The translations under genes were made by a program, and so were the position numbers. This document shows positions 27,987-36,657 of a stretch of DNA of 64,000 nucleotides, piece after piece (position 1 is the first letter of the stretch; the number at the start of each line of letters is the position of its first letter). This DNA is from Treponema sp. GTDB taxonomy: Bacteria; Spirochaetota; Spirochaetia; Treponematales; Treponemataceae. The stretch lies in the NCBI GenBank assembly GCA_016290995.1, contig JAEEVR010000005.1, forward strand, positions 1-64,000. Direction: 5' to 3'. Below the pieces are notes generated by a model. That model was not told the DNA's origin. It searched no databases and saw nothing but the letters and a program-made list of their open reading frames with translations.

Positions 27987-29378
27987 ATGGCAGAAAAATT
28001 CAGGATTGAACATGATTCAATGGGCGAGATGAAAGTTCCCGCCGACAAATACTGGGGCGCCCAGACAGAGCGCAGCCACGAAAACTTTGAGATTGGCGTA
28101 GGCATCGAGACAATGCCGCGCGAAATCACAAAAGCCTTTGGCTACCTCAAGAAGGCCGCCGCGATGGCTAACAACGCGCTCAAGCCGCAAAAAATGACCG
28201 CCGAAAAACTCAAGGCCATCTCAAAGGCTTGCGACGAAGTCATCGAAGGAAAGCTCAACGAGCACTTTCCGCTTGTCGTATGGCAGACGGGCAGCGGCAC
28301 GCAGAGCAACATGAACGCCAACGAGGTTATCGCCAACCGCGCCAACCAAATCGCCGGCAAAAAGCTTTGCCATCCCAACGATGACATCAACATGAGCCAG
28401 TCGTCAAACGACACGTTCCCGACAGCGCTCCACATCTCAGCCGTATACGCGATCGAAGACAAGCTCTTCCCCGCGATCGACACGCTTGTCGCGACTTTCA
28501 AAAAGCTTGAAAAAGAAAACATGAAAATCGTAAAGAGCGGCCGCACCCACTTGCAGGACGCGGTTCCGATTTCGTTCGGACAGGAAATCTCCGGTTGGAG
28601 AACAAGCCTTGAGCGCGACCGCAAAATGCTCGAAAGCTCTTTGCCGTACCTCAAGCAGCTGGCTCTTGGCGGAACCGCCGTCGGAACGGGACTCAACGCT
28701 CCAAAGGGCTTTGACAAAAAAGTCGCCGAGTGCGTTTCCAAATTGACAGGAAAGAAATTCGTAACGGCTCCCAACAAGTTCCACGCTCTTACAAGCAAGG
28801 ACGAGTTGGTGTTCGCCCACGGCGCGATCAAGGCTTTGGCCGCCGACATGATGAAGATCGCCAACGACGTTCGCTGGCTTGCTTCCGGTCCGCGCGACGG
28901 CCTTGGAGAAATCCGCATTCCAGAAAACGAGCCTGGCTCTTCAATCATGCCCGGAAAAGTCAACCCCACCCAGTGCGAGGCCGTCACGATGGTCGCCGTT
29001 CAGGTTATGGGCAACGACGCGGCGATCGGCTTTGCCGCCAGCCAGGGCAACTTTGAGCTTAACGTTTTCATGCCGGTAATCGCCTACAACTTTATCCAAA
29101 GCGCGCGCCTCTTGGCCGAAAGCATGCTTAGCTTTAACAAGAACTGCGCCGTTGGAATCAAGGCCGACAAGGCAAAGATGAAGCACAACCTTTACAACTC
29201 GCTTATGCTCGTCACCGCGCTCAATCCCTACATCGGATACGAGAACGCGGCCAAGACGGCGCACAAGGCCTTTGACGAAAACATTTCGCTCAAAGAGGCT
29301 TGCGTAGGCTTGGGCTTCTTGTCCGCCGCCGAGTTCGACAAGGTATTCAAGCCGGAAGCTATGGCTTTCCCCAAATGA
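27987..29378 (+). CDS. fumC: class II fumarate hydratase
   Basis: 463 aa, iron-independent fumarase. Family signatures: GSGTQSNMNANEV, the substrate-binding region LQDAVPISFGQE, and the superfamily signature GSSIMPGKVNPTQCE, where the mobile loop carries the catalytic serine. A homotetramer, it interconverts malate and fumarate; in this operon the direction is presumably malate to fumarate. It starts 23 nt after the dehydrogenase gene with AAAAGGA as ribosome binding site. It is full length, and its C-rich wobble usage matches the rest of the operon. Confidence 0.96.
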   Translation: MAEKFRIEHDSMGEMKVPADKYWGAQTERSHENFEIGVGIETMPREITKAFGYLKKAAAMANNALKPQKMTAEKLKAISKACDEVIEGKLNEHFPLVVWQTGSGTQSNMNANEVIANRANQIAGKKLCHPNDDINMSQSSNDTFPTALHISAVYAIEDKLFPAIDTLVATFKKLEKENMKIVKSGRTHLQDAVPISFGQEISGWRTSLERDRKMLESSLPYLKQLALGGTAVGTGLNAPKGFDKKVAECVSKLTGKKFVTAPNKFHALTSKDELVFAHGAIKALAADMMKIANDVRWLASGPRDGLGEIRIPENEPGSSIMPGKVNPTQCEAVTMVAVQVMGNDAAIGFAASQGNFELNVFMPVIAYNFIQSARLLAESMLSFNKNCAVGIKADKAKMKHNLYNSLMLVTALNPYIGYENAAKTAHKAFDENISLKEACVGLGFLSAAEFDKVFKPEAMAFPK

Positions 29379-29410
29379 CAACGACAAAAAACAATAGATA
29401 AGGAAACTTT

Positions 29411-30244
29411 ATGGAGAACACAACTTATTCATACTTCCCCGGATGCACGCTCAAGAACAAGGCAAAAGACCTTGACGCTTACGCGCGCGTTTCGGCGGAG
29501 GCCTTGGGATTTTCGCTAGAGGAAATCCCTGAATGGCAGTGTTGCGGCGGAGTTTATCCAACGGCTGTGGACGAGGTGGCGCAAAAGCTTTCTTCTGTCC
29601 GCGCTTTGGCTGCCGCTCGCGACGCTGGACACGAATTGGTCACCCTTTGTTCCGCCTGCTACAACGTTCTTAAGCAAGTGAACCGCGACATGCAGAGCAA
29701 CGAGTTGGTGGACTTTAAGGCCAACAACTACCTTAAGCAGGACGGAATCGAGTACCACGGAGAAGCCAACGTCGTCCACTTTTTGGAAGTCCTTCGCGAC
29801 AAGGTGGGCTGGGCCAACGTAAAAGCCGCCGTCAAGAATCCCTTGACTGGAAAGAAAATCGGCGCCTACTACGGCTGCCTTCTTTTGAGGCCCGCCAGCG
29901 CGCTCAAATTTGACGATCCCGAAAATCCGCAGATTTTGGAAGACTTTATCAAGGCGATCGGAGCCGAGCCTGTAATCTACGCCCAGCGCAACGAATGCTG
30001 CGGCGCCTACACGATGTTCGACGATCCTTCCATTCCCCAAGATCGAGCCAAGAAAATTCTTGGCAACGCCGGGGACATGGGAGCCGAGTTCTTGGTCACC
30101 AGCTGCCCCTTGTGCAAGTACAACTTGGTCAAAAACAAGGGCGACTCAAAGCTTGACGTGATTTATTTTTCTGAATTGCTTGCCGAGGCCCTTGGCGTAA
30201 AAGAAAAGGCCTTGAAGTTGATCAAGGAGGAAAAAATTGCTTAA
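29411..30244 (+). CDS. hdrB: heterodisulfide reductase subunit B homologue (HdrB)
   Basis: 277 aa with two cysteine-rich CCG domains: YFPGC ... QCCGG ... CSACYN in the first half and YYGCLLL ... ECCGAY ... SCPLCKYN in the second. In HdrB these bind the two non-cubane [4Fe-4S] clusters that carry out disulfide chemistry. In bacteria HdrABC with Flx proteins oxidises NADH with bifurcation. The gene is followed without a gap by hdrC. No DsrC-like or CoM/CoB partner is encoded nearby, leaving the physiological acceptor open; fumarate through the downstream reductase is the contextual candidate. Confidence 0.9.
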   Translation: MENTTYSYFPGCTLKNKAKDLDAYARVSAEALGFSLEEIPEWQCCGGVYPTAVDEVAQKLSSVRALAAARDAGHELVTLCSACYNVLKQVNRDMQSNELVDFKANNYLKQDGIEYHGEANVVHFLEVLRDKVGWANVKAAVKNPLTGKKIGAYYGCLLLRPASALKFDDPENPQILEDFIKAIGAEPVIYAQRNECCGAYTMFDDPSIPQDRAKKILGNAGDMGAEFLVTSCPLCKYNLVKNKGDSKLDVIYFSELLAEALGVKEKALKLIKEEKIA

Positions 30245-30632
30245 GTCCGAAATCGAACAAGTCAAGGAAGAAATCCTTAACGTCAGCGGCGTGAACCCCA
30301 AGAAGTGCATGATTTGCGGAAAGTGCTCAGGCACTTGCCCCAACTATGACGCGATGGAATACCACCCGCATCAGTTTGTTCAGATGGTCGAGAACGGCGA
30401 AATCGAAAAGCTGCTCTCAACCAAATCGATTTACGCTTGCCTTAGCTGCTTTGCCTGCCTTGAGCGCTGCCCGCGCCAGGTTGAGCCGGCAAAGTTGATT
30501 CAAGCCGTTCGCGACGTTGTGGAGCGCAAGCGCGGTCCGCAGCATTTGCAGGCGGAAGCCGTTCCTTCTTACTTGGACGGCGAGATTCCGCAGCAGGCAA
30601 TCGTCAGCGCCTTTAGAAAATACAAGAAATAG
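30237..30632 (+). CDS. hdrC: heterodisulfide reductase subunit C homologue (HdrC)
   Basis: 131 aa ferredoxin-like subunit with two [4Fe-4S] motifs (CMICGKCSGTCP and CLSCFACLERCP). It passes electrons between HdrA and HdrB. The start is a TTG at 30237, chosen because AAGGAGG lies at 30224-30230 and the downstream reading matches HdrC. The gene overlaps the hdrB stop by 8 bp, implying translational coupling. Length is slightly short of archaeal HdrC but complete for the bacterial form. Confidence 0.9.
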   Translation: MLKSEIEQVKEEILNVSGVNPKKCMICGKCSGTCPNYDAMEYHPHQFVQMVENGEIEKLLSTKSIYACLSCFACLERCPRQVEPAKLIQAVRDVVERKRGPQHLQAEAVPSYLDGEIPQQAIVSAFRKYKK

Positions 30633-30644
30633 GAGCAGGGACAG

Positions 30645-32654
30645 ATGGAAAGAATTGGTGTTTTTGTATGTCACTGCGGCACTAACATTGCTGGAACAGT
30701 AGACGTAGCGAAAGTCGCGGAAGAATTGGGAAAGGTTCCCGGAGTCGTTTATTCGACCCATTACACTTACATGTGTTCTTCCGCCGGACAAGCGATGATC
30801 GAGGAGCGCATTAAGGAAGACAAGCTTACGGGCGTCGTCCTTTGCTCTTGCTCTCCCCGAATGCACGAAAAAACCTTCCGCGCTTGCGCGGAAAGGGCGG
30901 GGCTCAACCCCTACAAGGTGGAAGTAGCCAACATCCGCGAGCAGGACTCGTGGGTTATGAAAGACATGGCGGAGGCGACGACAAAGGCCGTAGCGCTTGG
31001 AAAAGCCGCCATCGCTAAATCCATTTTGGACACGCCCCTTACTCCGGGCGAAACTCCGATGACAAAACGCGCCCTTGTAATCGGCGGCGGAATCGCCGGC
31101 ATTACAGCCGCTCTTGACATCGCCGACGCGGGCTTCCCGGTTGACTTGGTTGAGAAAAAGCCGACTGTAGGCGGAAAGATGGCCATGTTGGACAAAACGT
31201 TTCCGACATTGGACTGCGCCTCTTGTATCGTAACTCCCCGAATGACCGAAGTTGGACAGAACCCCAACATTCGCATTTTGTCTTACAGCGAAGTTACAAA
31301 TGTAACAGGCTACATCGGAAACTTTACGGTAGACATCAAGCGCAAGGCCCGCTACGTTGACGAAACAAAGTGCACGGGCTGCGGCGAATGCACCGAAAAA
31401 TGCCCGATGAAAAAAGTTCCCAACGACTTTAACCTTAACCTTAACAACAAGACGGCGGTTTACATTCCGTTCGCCCAAGCCGTTCCCAAGATCGCCACGA
31501 TCGACGCCAACTACTGCTTGCACATGAAGGCCCTTAAAAACGGCAAGGACAATGTCTGCGGAATGTGCGAAAAAGTTTGCGGCGCCGGAGCGATCAACTT
31601 TAAGGCCAAGGACGAGGTTATTACAGAAAAGTACGGCGCGATCGTTGTCGCCACCGGCTACAACATGATCGACCTTAAGCCTTACGCCGAATTCGGCTAC
31701 GGCATTAGCAAGGACGTCGTTTCTTCTTTGGAATACGAGCGCTTGATGAACGCTTCGGGTCCGACTGGCGGACACTTGCTCCGACCCTCGGACGGCGTGG
31801 CTCCCAAGAAAATCGTATTCATCCAGTGCGTCGGAAGCCGCTGCTCGGCGGAAGGAAAGGGCAACCAGTACTGCTCTAAAGTGTGCTGCATGTACACAGC
31901 CAAGCAAACGATTCTTACCCGCGACCACTGGCCTGACACAGAATGCTACGTCTTCTACATCGACGTGCGCACTCCCGGAAAGCAGTTTGACGAATTCTAC
32001 CGCCGAGCCGTGGAGCAGTACGGCGTTCACTACATCAAGGGCATGGTTGGAAAAGTCACTCCGCAGTCAAACGGAAAGCTTGACGTTCAGGGAAGCGACT
32101 TGATTTTGAACAAGCAAGTTCACATCGAAGCGGACATGGTAGTTTTGGCCGGCTCTTTGGAAGCCGACGAAACCGCGCGCCCGCTTGCCACTATGCTTAC
32201 AACTTCTATGGACAACGACGACTTCTTCTTGGAAGCCCACGTAAAGCTTCGCCCGGTAGAAAGCCCCACAGCGGGAATCTTCCTTGCCGGCGCCTGCTTG
32301 GGACCCAAGGACATTCCGGAAACTGTAGCCCAGTCTTCCGGCGCGGCCGCAAAGGCGATTTGCCTTTTGGTAAAGGACAAGCTCAAGAACAATCCTTGCA
32401 CGGCAAAGCCCGACGAAAACGCTTGCAACGGCTGCGGCCAGTGCGAGAACGTTTGTCCTTACGGAGCCATCAGCTATGTGGACAAGGATTTCCGCGGCCC
32501 CAACCGCACGACAATCACGCGCCACGTTTCGCAAGTCAACTCGGCCATGTGTCAAGGCTGCGGCGCTTGTACAGTCGCTTGTCCCAGCGGAGCCATGGAC
32601 TTGCAGGGCTTTAGCAACAAACAAATCTTGGCGGAGGTCGACGCAGTACTATGA
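30645..32654 (+). CDS. hdrA: heterodisulfide reductase subunit A homologue (HdrA), bifurcating flavoprotein
   Basis: 669 aa. The N-terminal domain has conserved cysteines (VCHCGTN, YMCSSAGQ, CSCSPRMHE). The FAD fold follows (ALVIGGGIAGITAALDIADAG), with the HdrA motif TLDCASCIVTPRM. An inserted ferredoxin domain (CTGCGECTEKCP; CGMCEKVCGAG) lies at about 245-310, and two further [4Fe-4S] motifs are near the C-terminus (CNGCGQCENVCP and CQGCGACTVACP). HdrA houses the electron-bifurcating FAD in characterised complexes. The gene overlaps the MvhD-like gene by 4 bp. Bifurcation here is inferred from family and context. Confidence 0.93.
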   Translation: MERIGVFVCHCGTNIAGTVDVAKVAEELGKVPGVVYSTHYTYMCSSAGQAMIEERIKEDKLTGVVLCSCSPRMHEKTFRACAERAGLNPYKVEVANIREQDSWVMKDMAEATTKAVALGKAAIAKSILDTPLTPGETPMTKRALVIGGGIAGITAALDIADAGFPVDLVEKKPTVGGKMAMLDKTFPTLDCASCIVTPRMTEVGQNPNIRILSYSEVTNVTGYIGNFTVDIKRKARYVDETKCTGCGECTEKCPMKKVPNDFNLNLNNKTAVYIPFAQAVPKIATIDANYCLHMKALKNGKDNVCGMCEKVCGAGAINFKAKDEVITEKYGAIVVATGYNMIDLKPYAEFGYGISKDVVSSLEYERLMNASGPTGGHLLRPSDGVAPKKIVFIQCVGSRCSAEGKGNQYCSKVCCMYTAKQTILTRDHWPDTECYVFYIDVRTPGKQFDEFYRRAVEQYGVHYIKGMVGKVTPQSNGKLDVQGSDLILNKQVHIEADMVVLAGSLEADETARPLATMLTTSMDNDDFFLEAHVKLRPVESPTAGIFLAGACLGPKDIPETVAQSSGAAAKAICLLVKDKLKNNPCTAKPDENACNGCGQCENVCPYGAISYVDKDFRGPNRTTITRHVSQVNSAMCQGCGACTVACPSGAMDLQGFSNKQILAEVDAVL

Positions 32655-33100
32655 GCGAGAACGTAACAACAAACACAAACTGGACGCCCAAAATCGTTGC
32701 CTTTTGTTGCAACTGGTGTTCCTACGCCGGAGCCGACCTTGCGGGCAACAACCGCTTGGAATATCCGGCCAACGTAAAGATTATCCGCATTCCGTGCTCT
32801 TGCCGCTTGAACCCTCTCTTTATTTTGAGAGCCTTCCAGCGCGGAGCGGACGGAGTGATTTTGTGCGGCTGCCACCCCGGCGACTGCCACTATTCTACAG
32901 GCAACTACTTTGCCCGCAGAAGAATGACTTTGCTCTTTAGCATGCTTGACTTTTTGGGAATCGAAAAGAGCCGCACAAGGGTTGAATGGTGTTCGGCGGC
33001 GGAAGGCGTCCGCTTTGCCGGAATTATGAACGACTTTGTAGCCAAAATCACAGCCCTTGGCGAAAACAAGAAGTTGGAGGACGTACGATGCAAGAACTAA
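32651..33100 (+). CDS. MvhD/FlxD-like iron-sulfur electron-transfer subunit
   Basis: 149 aa, 'hydrogenase iron-sulfur subunit' (MvhD, FlxD) family. Conserved cysteines are CCNWCSYAGAD, CSCRLNP and LCGCHPGDCHY. MvhD/FlxD links the electron-input module to HdrA, normally through a [2Fe-2S] cluster. The ATG overlaps the hdrA stop (ATGA), and the 3' end overlaps the next gene by 13 bp. No hydrogenase large or small subunits are encoded here, so electron input is the Flx module, not H2. Confidence 0.9.
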   Translation: MSENVTTNTNWTPKIVAFCCNWCSYAGADLAGNNRLEYPANVKIIRIPCSCRLNPLFILRAFQRGADGVILCGCHPGDCHYSTGNYFARRRMTLLFSMLDFLGIEKSRTRVEWCSAAEGVRFAGIMNDFVAKITALGENKKLEDVRCKN

Positions 33101-34071
33101 CTTCCGAGTTGATTAAAATCGCCAAGGAAAAGTTGGCGTCCGGCGCCGTCCAGCAAGTAATCGGTTGGAGACGCGGCCTTTTTGACGAGGACGTGACTCC
33201 TTCTACCTTTAAGGACGCGGCCGATTTGGAAAAGAATTTTGTCTTTAACAAATATTGCAAGGCCAACCTTTCAAAGTATTTGGTAAAGATTACCCGCGCC
33301 ATCGAAACTGCAAAGACAACGACCCGCACAAACAATGCGATGGCCAAGCAGCGCGACCCCAACGCCGCGGAAGCTCCGATTCCTAACGAAAAGGTTTTGG
33401 CCTTCCTAAAGCCCGGCGACACTCACTCGTTCTGCCAGTTGTTGAAGGAAAACAGAATCACGCGCGACGACGTTTACGTTGTTGCCGTTCCATGCTCTTG
33501 CGAGATGGACGAAAGCGTTAAGGAAGGCGAGGGCTGCGACCACTGCCGCAACAAAAAGCACGTCGTTTACGACGAAGTTGTCGGAAAGGCCCGCGAAGAG
33601 GCGATCGGAGATCCGTCGCGCTTTGAAGGCGTTGAAAAAATCGCCGCGATGAGCGCCGATGAGCGCCACGAATTCTGGAAAAACGAATTCAGCCGCTGCA
33701 TTAGATGCAACGCTTGCCGCGACGTTTGCCCGGCCTGCACTTGCGAAAAGTGCGTCTTTGACAACAACAACTTGTACACAAGCCAAAAGGTCGCGCAAGT
33801 TCCGTTTGAAGAAAGCCTTTACCACATCATCCGCGCCTGGCACGTCGCCGGCCGCTGCACTGATTGCGGCGAATGTTCCCGCGTTTGCCCGGAACACATT
33901 CCGCTGCATCTTCTTAACCGCAAGTTCGTCAAGGACATCGACGAAATTTACGGCCCCTATATCGCGGGAAGCGACATGGAGACCAAGCCGCCGATGCTCA
34001 CTTGGACAGCCGGCGACGCGGAGCCGAGCGTTGTTTACGAGCGCTCGCCTGAAGAAGAAGGAGGCGAATAA
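33088..34071 (+). CDS. Flx-like 4Fe-4S dicluster protein (FlxC/FlxB type)
   Basis: 327 aa. The start is set at ATG 33088, preceded by TTGGAGG; an upstream ATG at 32986 lies inside the MvhD gene and is rejected. The N-terminal half resembles the FrhB-like part of Flx and F420-type subunits (VYVVAVPCSCEMDE ... CDHCRNKKHV). Two ferredoxin motifs follow, CIRCNACRDVCPACTCEKC and CTDCGECSRVCPEHIP. It is probably an electron wire between the NADH-oxidising flavoprotein and the MvhD/HdrA core. Assignment to FlxB versus FlxC is not certain from sequence alone. Confidence 0.82.
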   Translation: MQELTSELIKIAKEKLASGAVQQVIGWRRGLFDEDVTPSTFKDAADLEKNFVFNKYCKANLSKYLVKITRAIETAKTTTRTNNAMAKQRDPNAAEAPIPNEKVLAFLKPGDTHSFCQLLKENRITRDDVYVVAVPCSCEMDESVKEGEGCDHCRNKKHVVYDEVVGKAREEAIGDPSRFEGVEKIAAMSADERHEFWKNEFSRCIRCNACRDVCPACTCEKCVFDNNNLYTSQKVAQVPFEESLYHIIRAWHVAGRCTDCGECSRVCPEHIPLHLLNRKFVKDIDEIYGPYIAGSDMETKPPMLTWTAGDAEPSVVYERSPEEEGGE

Positions 34072-35108
34072 TGCTTAGCGTATCAAAAGACAAAATCAAT
34101 TCGCTCTTTGAGGCGATCGCAAAAGACAAGACGCTTTACCTTCCCGTTGACAACGCCAGCGGAAAAGCGAATTTTGAAAAATGGCAAAAGGGAACTAAGC
34201 TTTCCGAAGCGCTAAAGACTGTCCGCAGCGCCAAGGACTTTTTCTTCCCCAAGACCGAAAAAATGGTAGGCTACAAAGTCGAAGCGGGAAACATCACCGT
34301 TGAAGACCCCAGAAAAGAGTTGGACGACTTTGTAGTCTTTGGAGTCCGCGCTTGCGACGCCAAGGCCTTTGACATCTTTGACAAAGTTTACTTGGAAATG
34401 ACTCCGACCGACAGCTATTACAAGAACCGCCGCGACCACGCGATTGTAATCACTCTTGCTTGCTCGGATCCTGACAAGAACTGCTTTTGCTCAAGCTACG
34501 GCTTGGACGCGGCGAATCCCGCGGGCGACGTAAGCGCTTGGCTTGCAGGCGGCGACTACTACTTTAACGCCAACACTGACAAGGGAAAGAAGTTCCTTGA
34601 CAGCGTAAAGGGCGCGCTTAAGGAAAAGGACGCCGCCGCCGTTGACGCGGAAAAGAAGGCGATTAAGGCAAAGATTGAAAAGCTTCCGTTCGCGCATCTT
34701 GACTTGGAAAAGTTCAAGAACGTTCCGATGATGACGCTTTTCAATTCCGACGTTTGGGCAAAGCTCAGCGAGTCATGCCTTGGCTGCGGAACTTGCACCT
34801 ACGTTTGTCCGTCTTGCATGTGCTTTGACGTCCGCGACTACGACACAGGCCACGGAATCGAGCAGAGCCGCACTTGGGACTCTTGCATGTATTCCGACTT
34901 TACGCAAATGGCCGCGGCCAACCCGCGCCTTACGCAGAAGGAAAGGTTCCGCCAGCGCTTTATGCACAAGCTGGTTTACTACCCGATGGCCCACGAAAAA
35001 CTTTTTATGTGCGTAGGCTGCGGCCGTTGCTTGGACAGCTGCCCGATCCACATGAACATCGTAAAAGTAATCAAGGCTTTTAACGAAGCCGATTTGGGAG
35101 GAAAGTAA
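34071..35108 (+). CDS. Flx-like 4Fe-4S dicluster protein (FlxB/AsrA-HyhB-like)
   Basis: 345 aa, similar in layout to anaerobic sulfite reductase subunit A and hydrogenase beta subunits. The N-terminal domain contains VVFGVRACDAKAFDIFDKVY and ITLACSDPDKNCFC; the C-terminal ferredoxin domain has CLGCGTCTYVCPSCMCF and CVGCGRCLDSCPIHMN. It starts inside the previous stop (TAATG) and ends on the next gene's start. No sulfite reductase catalytic subunit is present, so this is the Flx electron-transfer module. Confidence 0.85.
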   Translation: MLSVSKDKINSLFEAIAKDKTLYLPVDNASGKANFEKWQKGTKLSEALKTVRSAKDFFFPKTEKMVGYKVEAGNITVEDPRKELDDFVVFGVRACDAKAFDIFDKVYLEMTPTDSYYKNRRDHAIVITLACSDPDKNCFCSSYGLDAANPAGDVSAWLAGGDYYFNANTDKGKKFLDSVKGALKEKDAAAVDAEKKAIKAKIEKLPFAHLDLEKFKNVPMMTLFNSDVWAKLSESCLGCGTCTYVCPSCMCFDVRDYDTGHGIEQSRTWDSCMYSDFTQMAAANPRLTQKERFRQRFMHKLVYYPMAHEKLFMCVGCGRCLDSCPIHMNIVKVIKAFNEADLGGK

Positions 35109-35938
35109 TGCTAGAGCAAGAATCATTTATTCCGTATGTCGGAGTAATCAAAGAAATGTTCGACGAAACTCCCGACGTAAAGTCATTCCGCGTCGTCGGC
35201 TTGGACGGAAAAAAGCTCTTTGAGCACAAGCCCGGCCAGTGCGCGATGTTGATCGTTCCCGGAGTGGGCGAGTCGATGATTTCAATCACTTCTTCGCCGA
35301 CGGTCCAGGAATACCAGCAGTTTTCAATCAAAAAGTGCGGCTGCGTCACAAGCTGGCTTCACGCCGCCAAGCCCGGAACGCAAATCTGCGTCCGCGGCCC
35401 GATTGGAAACGGCTTCCCGGTTGACACGACATTCAAAGGCAAGGACATCTTGGTAATCGCCGGCGGAATCGGCTTGGCTCCGGTTCACTCGGTCGTTGAC
35501 TACATGCTTGCCCACCGTTCCGACTACGGAAAAATCCAGGTCATCTATGGTTCAAGGAGCAAGGCTGACCTTGTCTTCTTAAAACAGCTTCAGGAAGAAT
35601 GGGCCCACGCACCAAACCTTAAGCTTGACTTGACGATTGACCGCGCCGAAGAAGGTTGGGACGGCCACGTTGGCTTTGTTCCGCCTTACGTCACCGAGAT
35701 GAATCCTGATCCCAGCATGACTGTCATTATGTGCGGCCCGCCGATTTTGATTCACTTGTCGCTTGACGCTCTTAAAAAGCTTGGCTTTAAGGACGACAAC
35801 GTCTTTACAACGCTTGAGATGCGCATGAAGTGCGGAATCGGAAAGTGCGGAAGGTGCAATGTAGGAAACAAGTTCGTCTGCAAGGACGGCCCTGTGTTCA
35901 GTTTTACGCAGTTGGCGGATTTGCCGCCTGAATATTAA
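35108..35938 (+). CDS. FlxA-like FAD/NAD(P)H oxidoreductase
   Basis: 276 aa ferredoxin-NADP-reductase-like flavoprotein. An FAD-binding barrel (motif SITSSPT, GPIGNGFPVD) is followed by an NAD(P) fold (VIAGGIGLAPVHSVVDY; MCGPPILIH). The C-terminal cysteine cluster MRMKCGIGKCGRCNVGN ... FVCKDGPVF binds a [2Fe-2S] cluster, as in PyrK, AsrB and FlxA. It is the predicted entry point for NADH electrons. It is the last gene of the flx-hdr block, 12 nt before the fumarate reductase genes. Confidence 0.88.
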   Translation: MLEQESFIPYVGVIKEMFDETPDVKSFRVVGLDGKKLFEHKPGQCAMLIVPGVGESMISITSSPTVQEYQQFSIKKCGCVTSWLHAAKPGTQICVRGPIGNGFPVDTTFKGKDILVIAGGIGLAPVHSVVDYMLAHRSDYGKIQVIYGSRSKADLVFLKQLQEEWAHAPNLKLDLTIDRAEEGWDGHVGFVPPYVTEMNPDPSMTVIMCGPPILIHLSLDALKKLGFKDDNVFTTLEMRMKCGIGKCGRCNVGNKFVCKDGPVFSFTQLADLPPEY

Positions 35939-35950
35939 TAGGAGAACGAT

Positions 35951-36643
35951 ATGGCAGAACAAAAGGAAATGGCCACAATTTACATTTTTGGAAAAAAATA
36001 CGACGTTCCGGCGGAACTGACGATTATGAACGCGATGGAATACGCCGGCTACCAGCTTAAGCGCGGATGCGGATGCCGCAACGGCTTTTGCGGCGCCTGC
36101 GCGACAATCTACCGCATCAAGGGACAGAACCAGCTTCAGACTTGCTTGGCTTGCTCTAAGAAGGTTGAGAACGACATGTACATCGCGACTCTTCCGTTCT
36201 TCCCCTTGGTAAAGCAGGTTTACGACATCAACAAGATTAAGCCCGAGCAGCAAATCATGATGCAGCTTTATCCTGAGATTTACTCTTGCGTAGGCTGCAA
36301 CGCCTGCACCCGCGCTTGTCCGCAGGAACTTAACACAATGCAGTACATCGCTTACGCCCAGCGCGGCGACTTTGCCAAGTGCGCGGACCTTTCGTTTGAC
36401 TGCGTTATGTGCGGCTGCTGCTCTAGCCGCTGTCCGGCCGGAATCAGCCACCCGCAAGTGGCCGAGCTTGCCCGCCGCCTCAACGGAAAGTACTTGCAGC
36501 CGCAAGCCCAGCACCTTCTTGACCGCGTAAAGGAAATCGACGCCGGCAAGTGCGAAAAAGAAATCAAAAAGCTTATCGCTATGTCGACTGGCGACAAAAA
36601 GCAGATCAAGAATCTGTATAACACTCGCGAGATTGAAAAATAA
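35951..36643 (+). CDS. fumarate reductase iron-sulfur subunit (TfrB/FrdB-like, soluble type)
   Basis: 230 aa. The N-terminal plant-type [2Fe-2S] motif is CGCRNGFCGAC ... CLAC. Two further cysteine motifs, CVGCNACTRACP and CVMCGCCSSRCP, resemble a two-[4Fe-4S] ferredoxin domain and not the classical 4Fe-4S/3Fe-4S pair of membrane succinate dehydrogenases. In archaeal thiol:fumarate reductase TfrB such a domain is fused to an HdrB-like CCG domain. Here the CCG protein is the separate hdrB of the same operon. No cytochrome b or other membrane anchor gene accompanies it. Confidence 0.85.
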   Translation: MAEQKEMATIYIFGKKYDVPAELTIMNAMEYAGYQLKRGCGCRNGFCGACATIYRIKGQNQLQTCLACSKKVENDMYIATLPFFPLVKQVYDINKIKPEQQIMMQLYPEIYSCVGCNACTRACPQELNTMQYIAYAQRGDFAKCADLSFDCVMCGCCSSRCPAGISHPQVAELARRLNGKYLQPQAQHLLDRVKEIDAGKCEKEIKKLIAMSTGDKKQIKNLYNTREIEK

Positions 36644-36657
36644 GGAAGGAGACGAAT

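Noticed and set aside
30417..32030. 537-codon open frame on the minus strand
   Set aside because: It lies antisense to hdrA and hdrC, which have complete domain signatures. Its composition is that of a complementary reading of C-rich codons and it has no recognisable motif.
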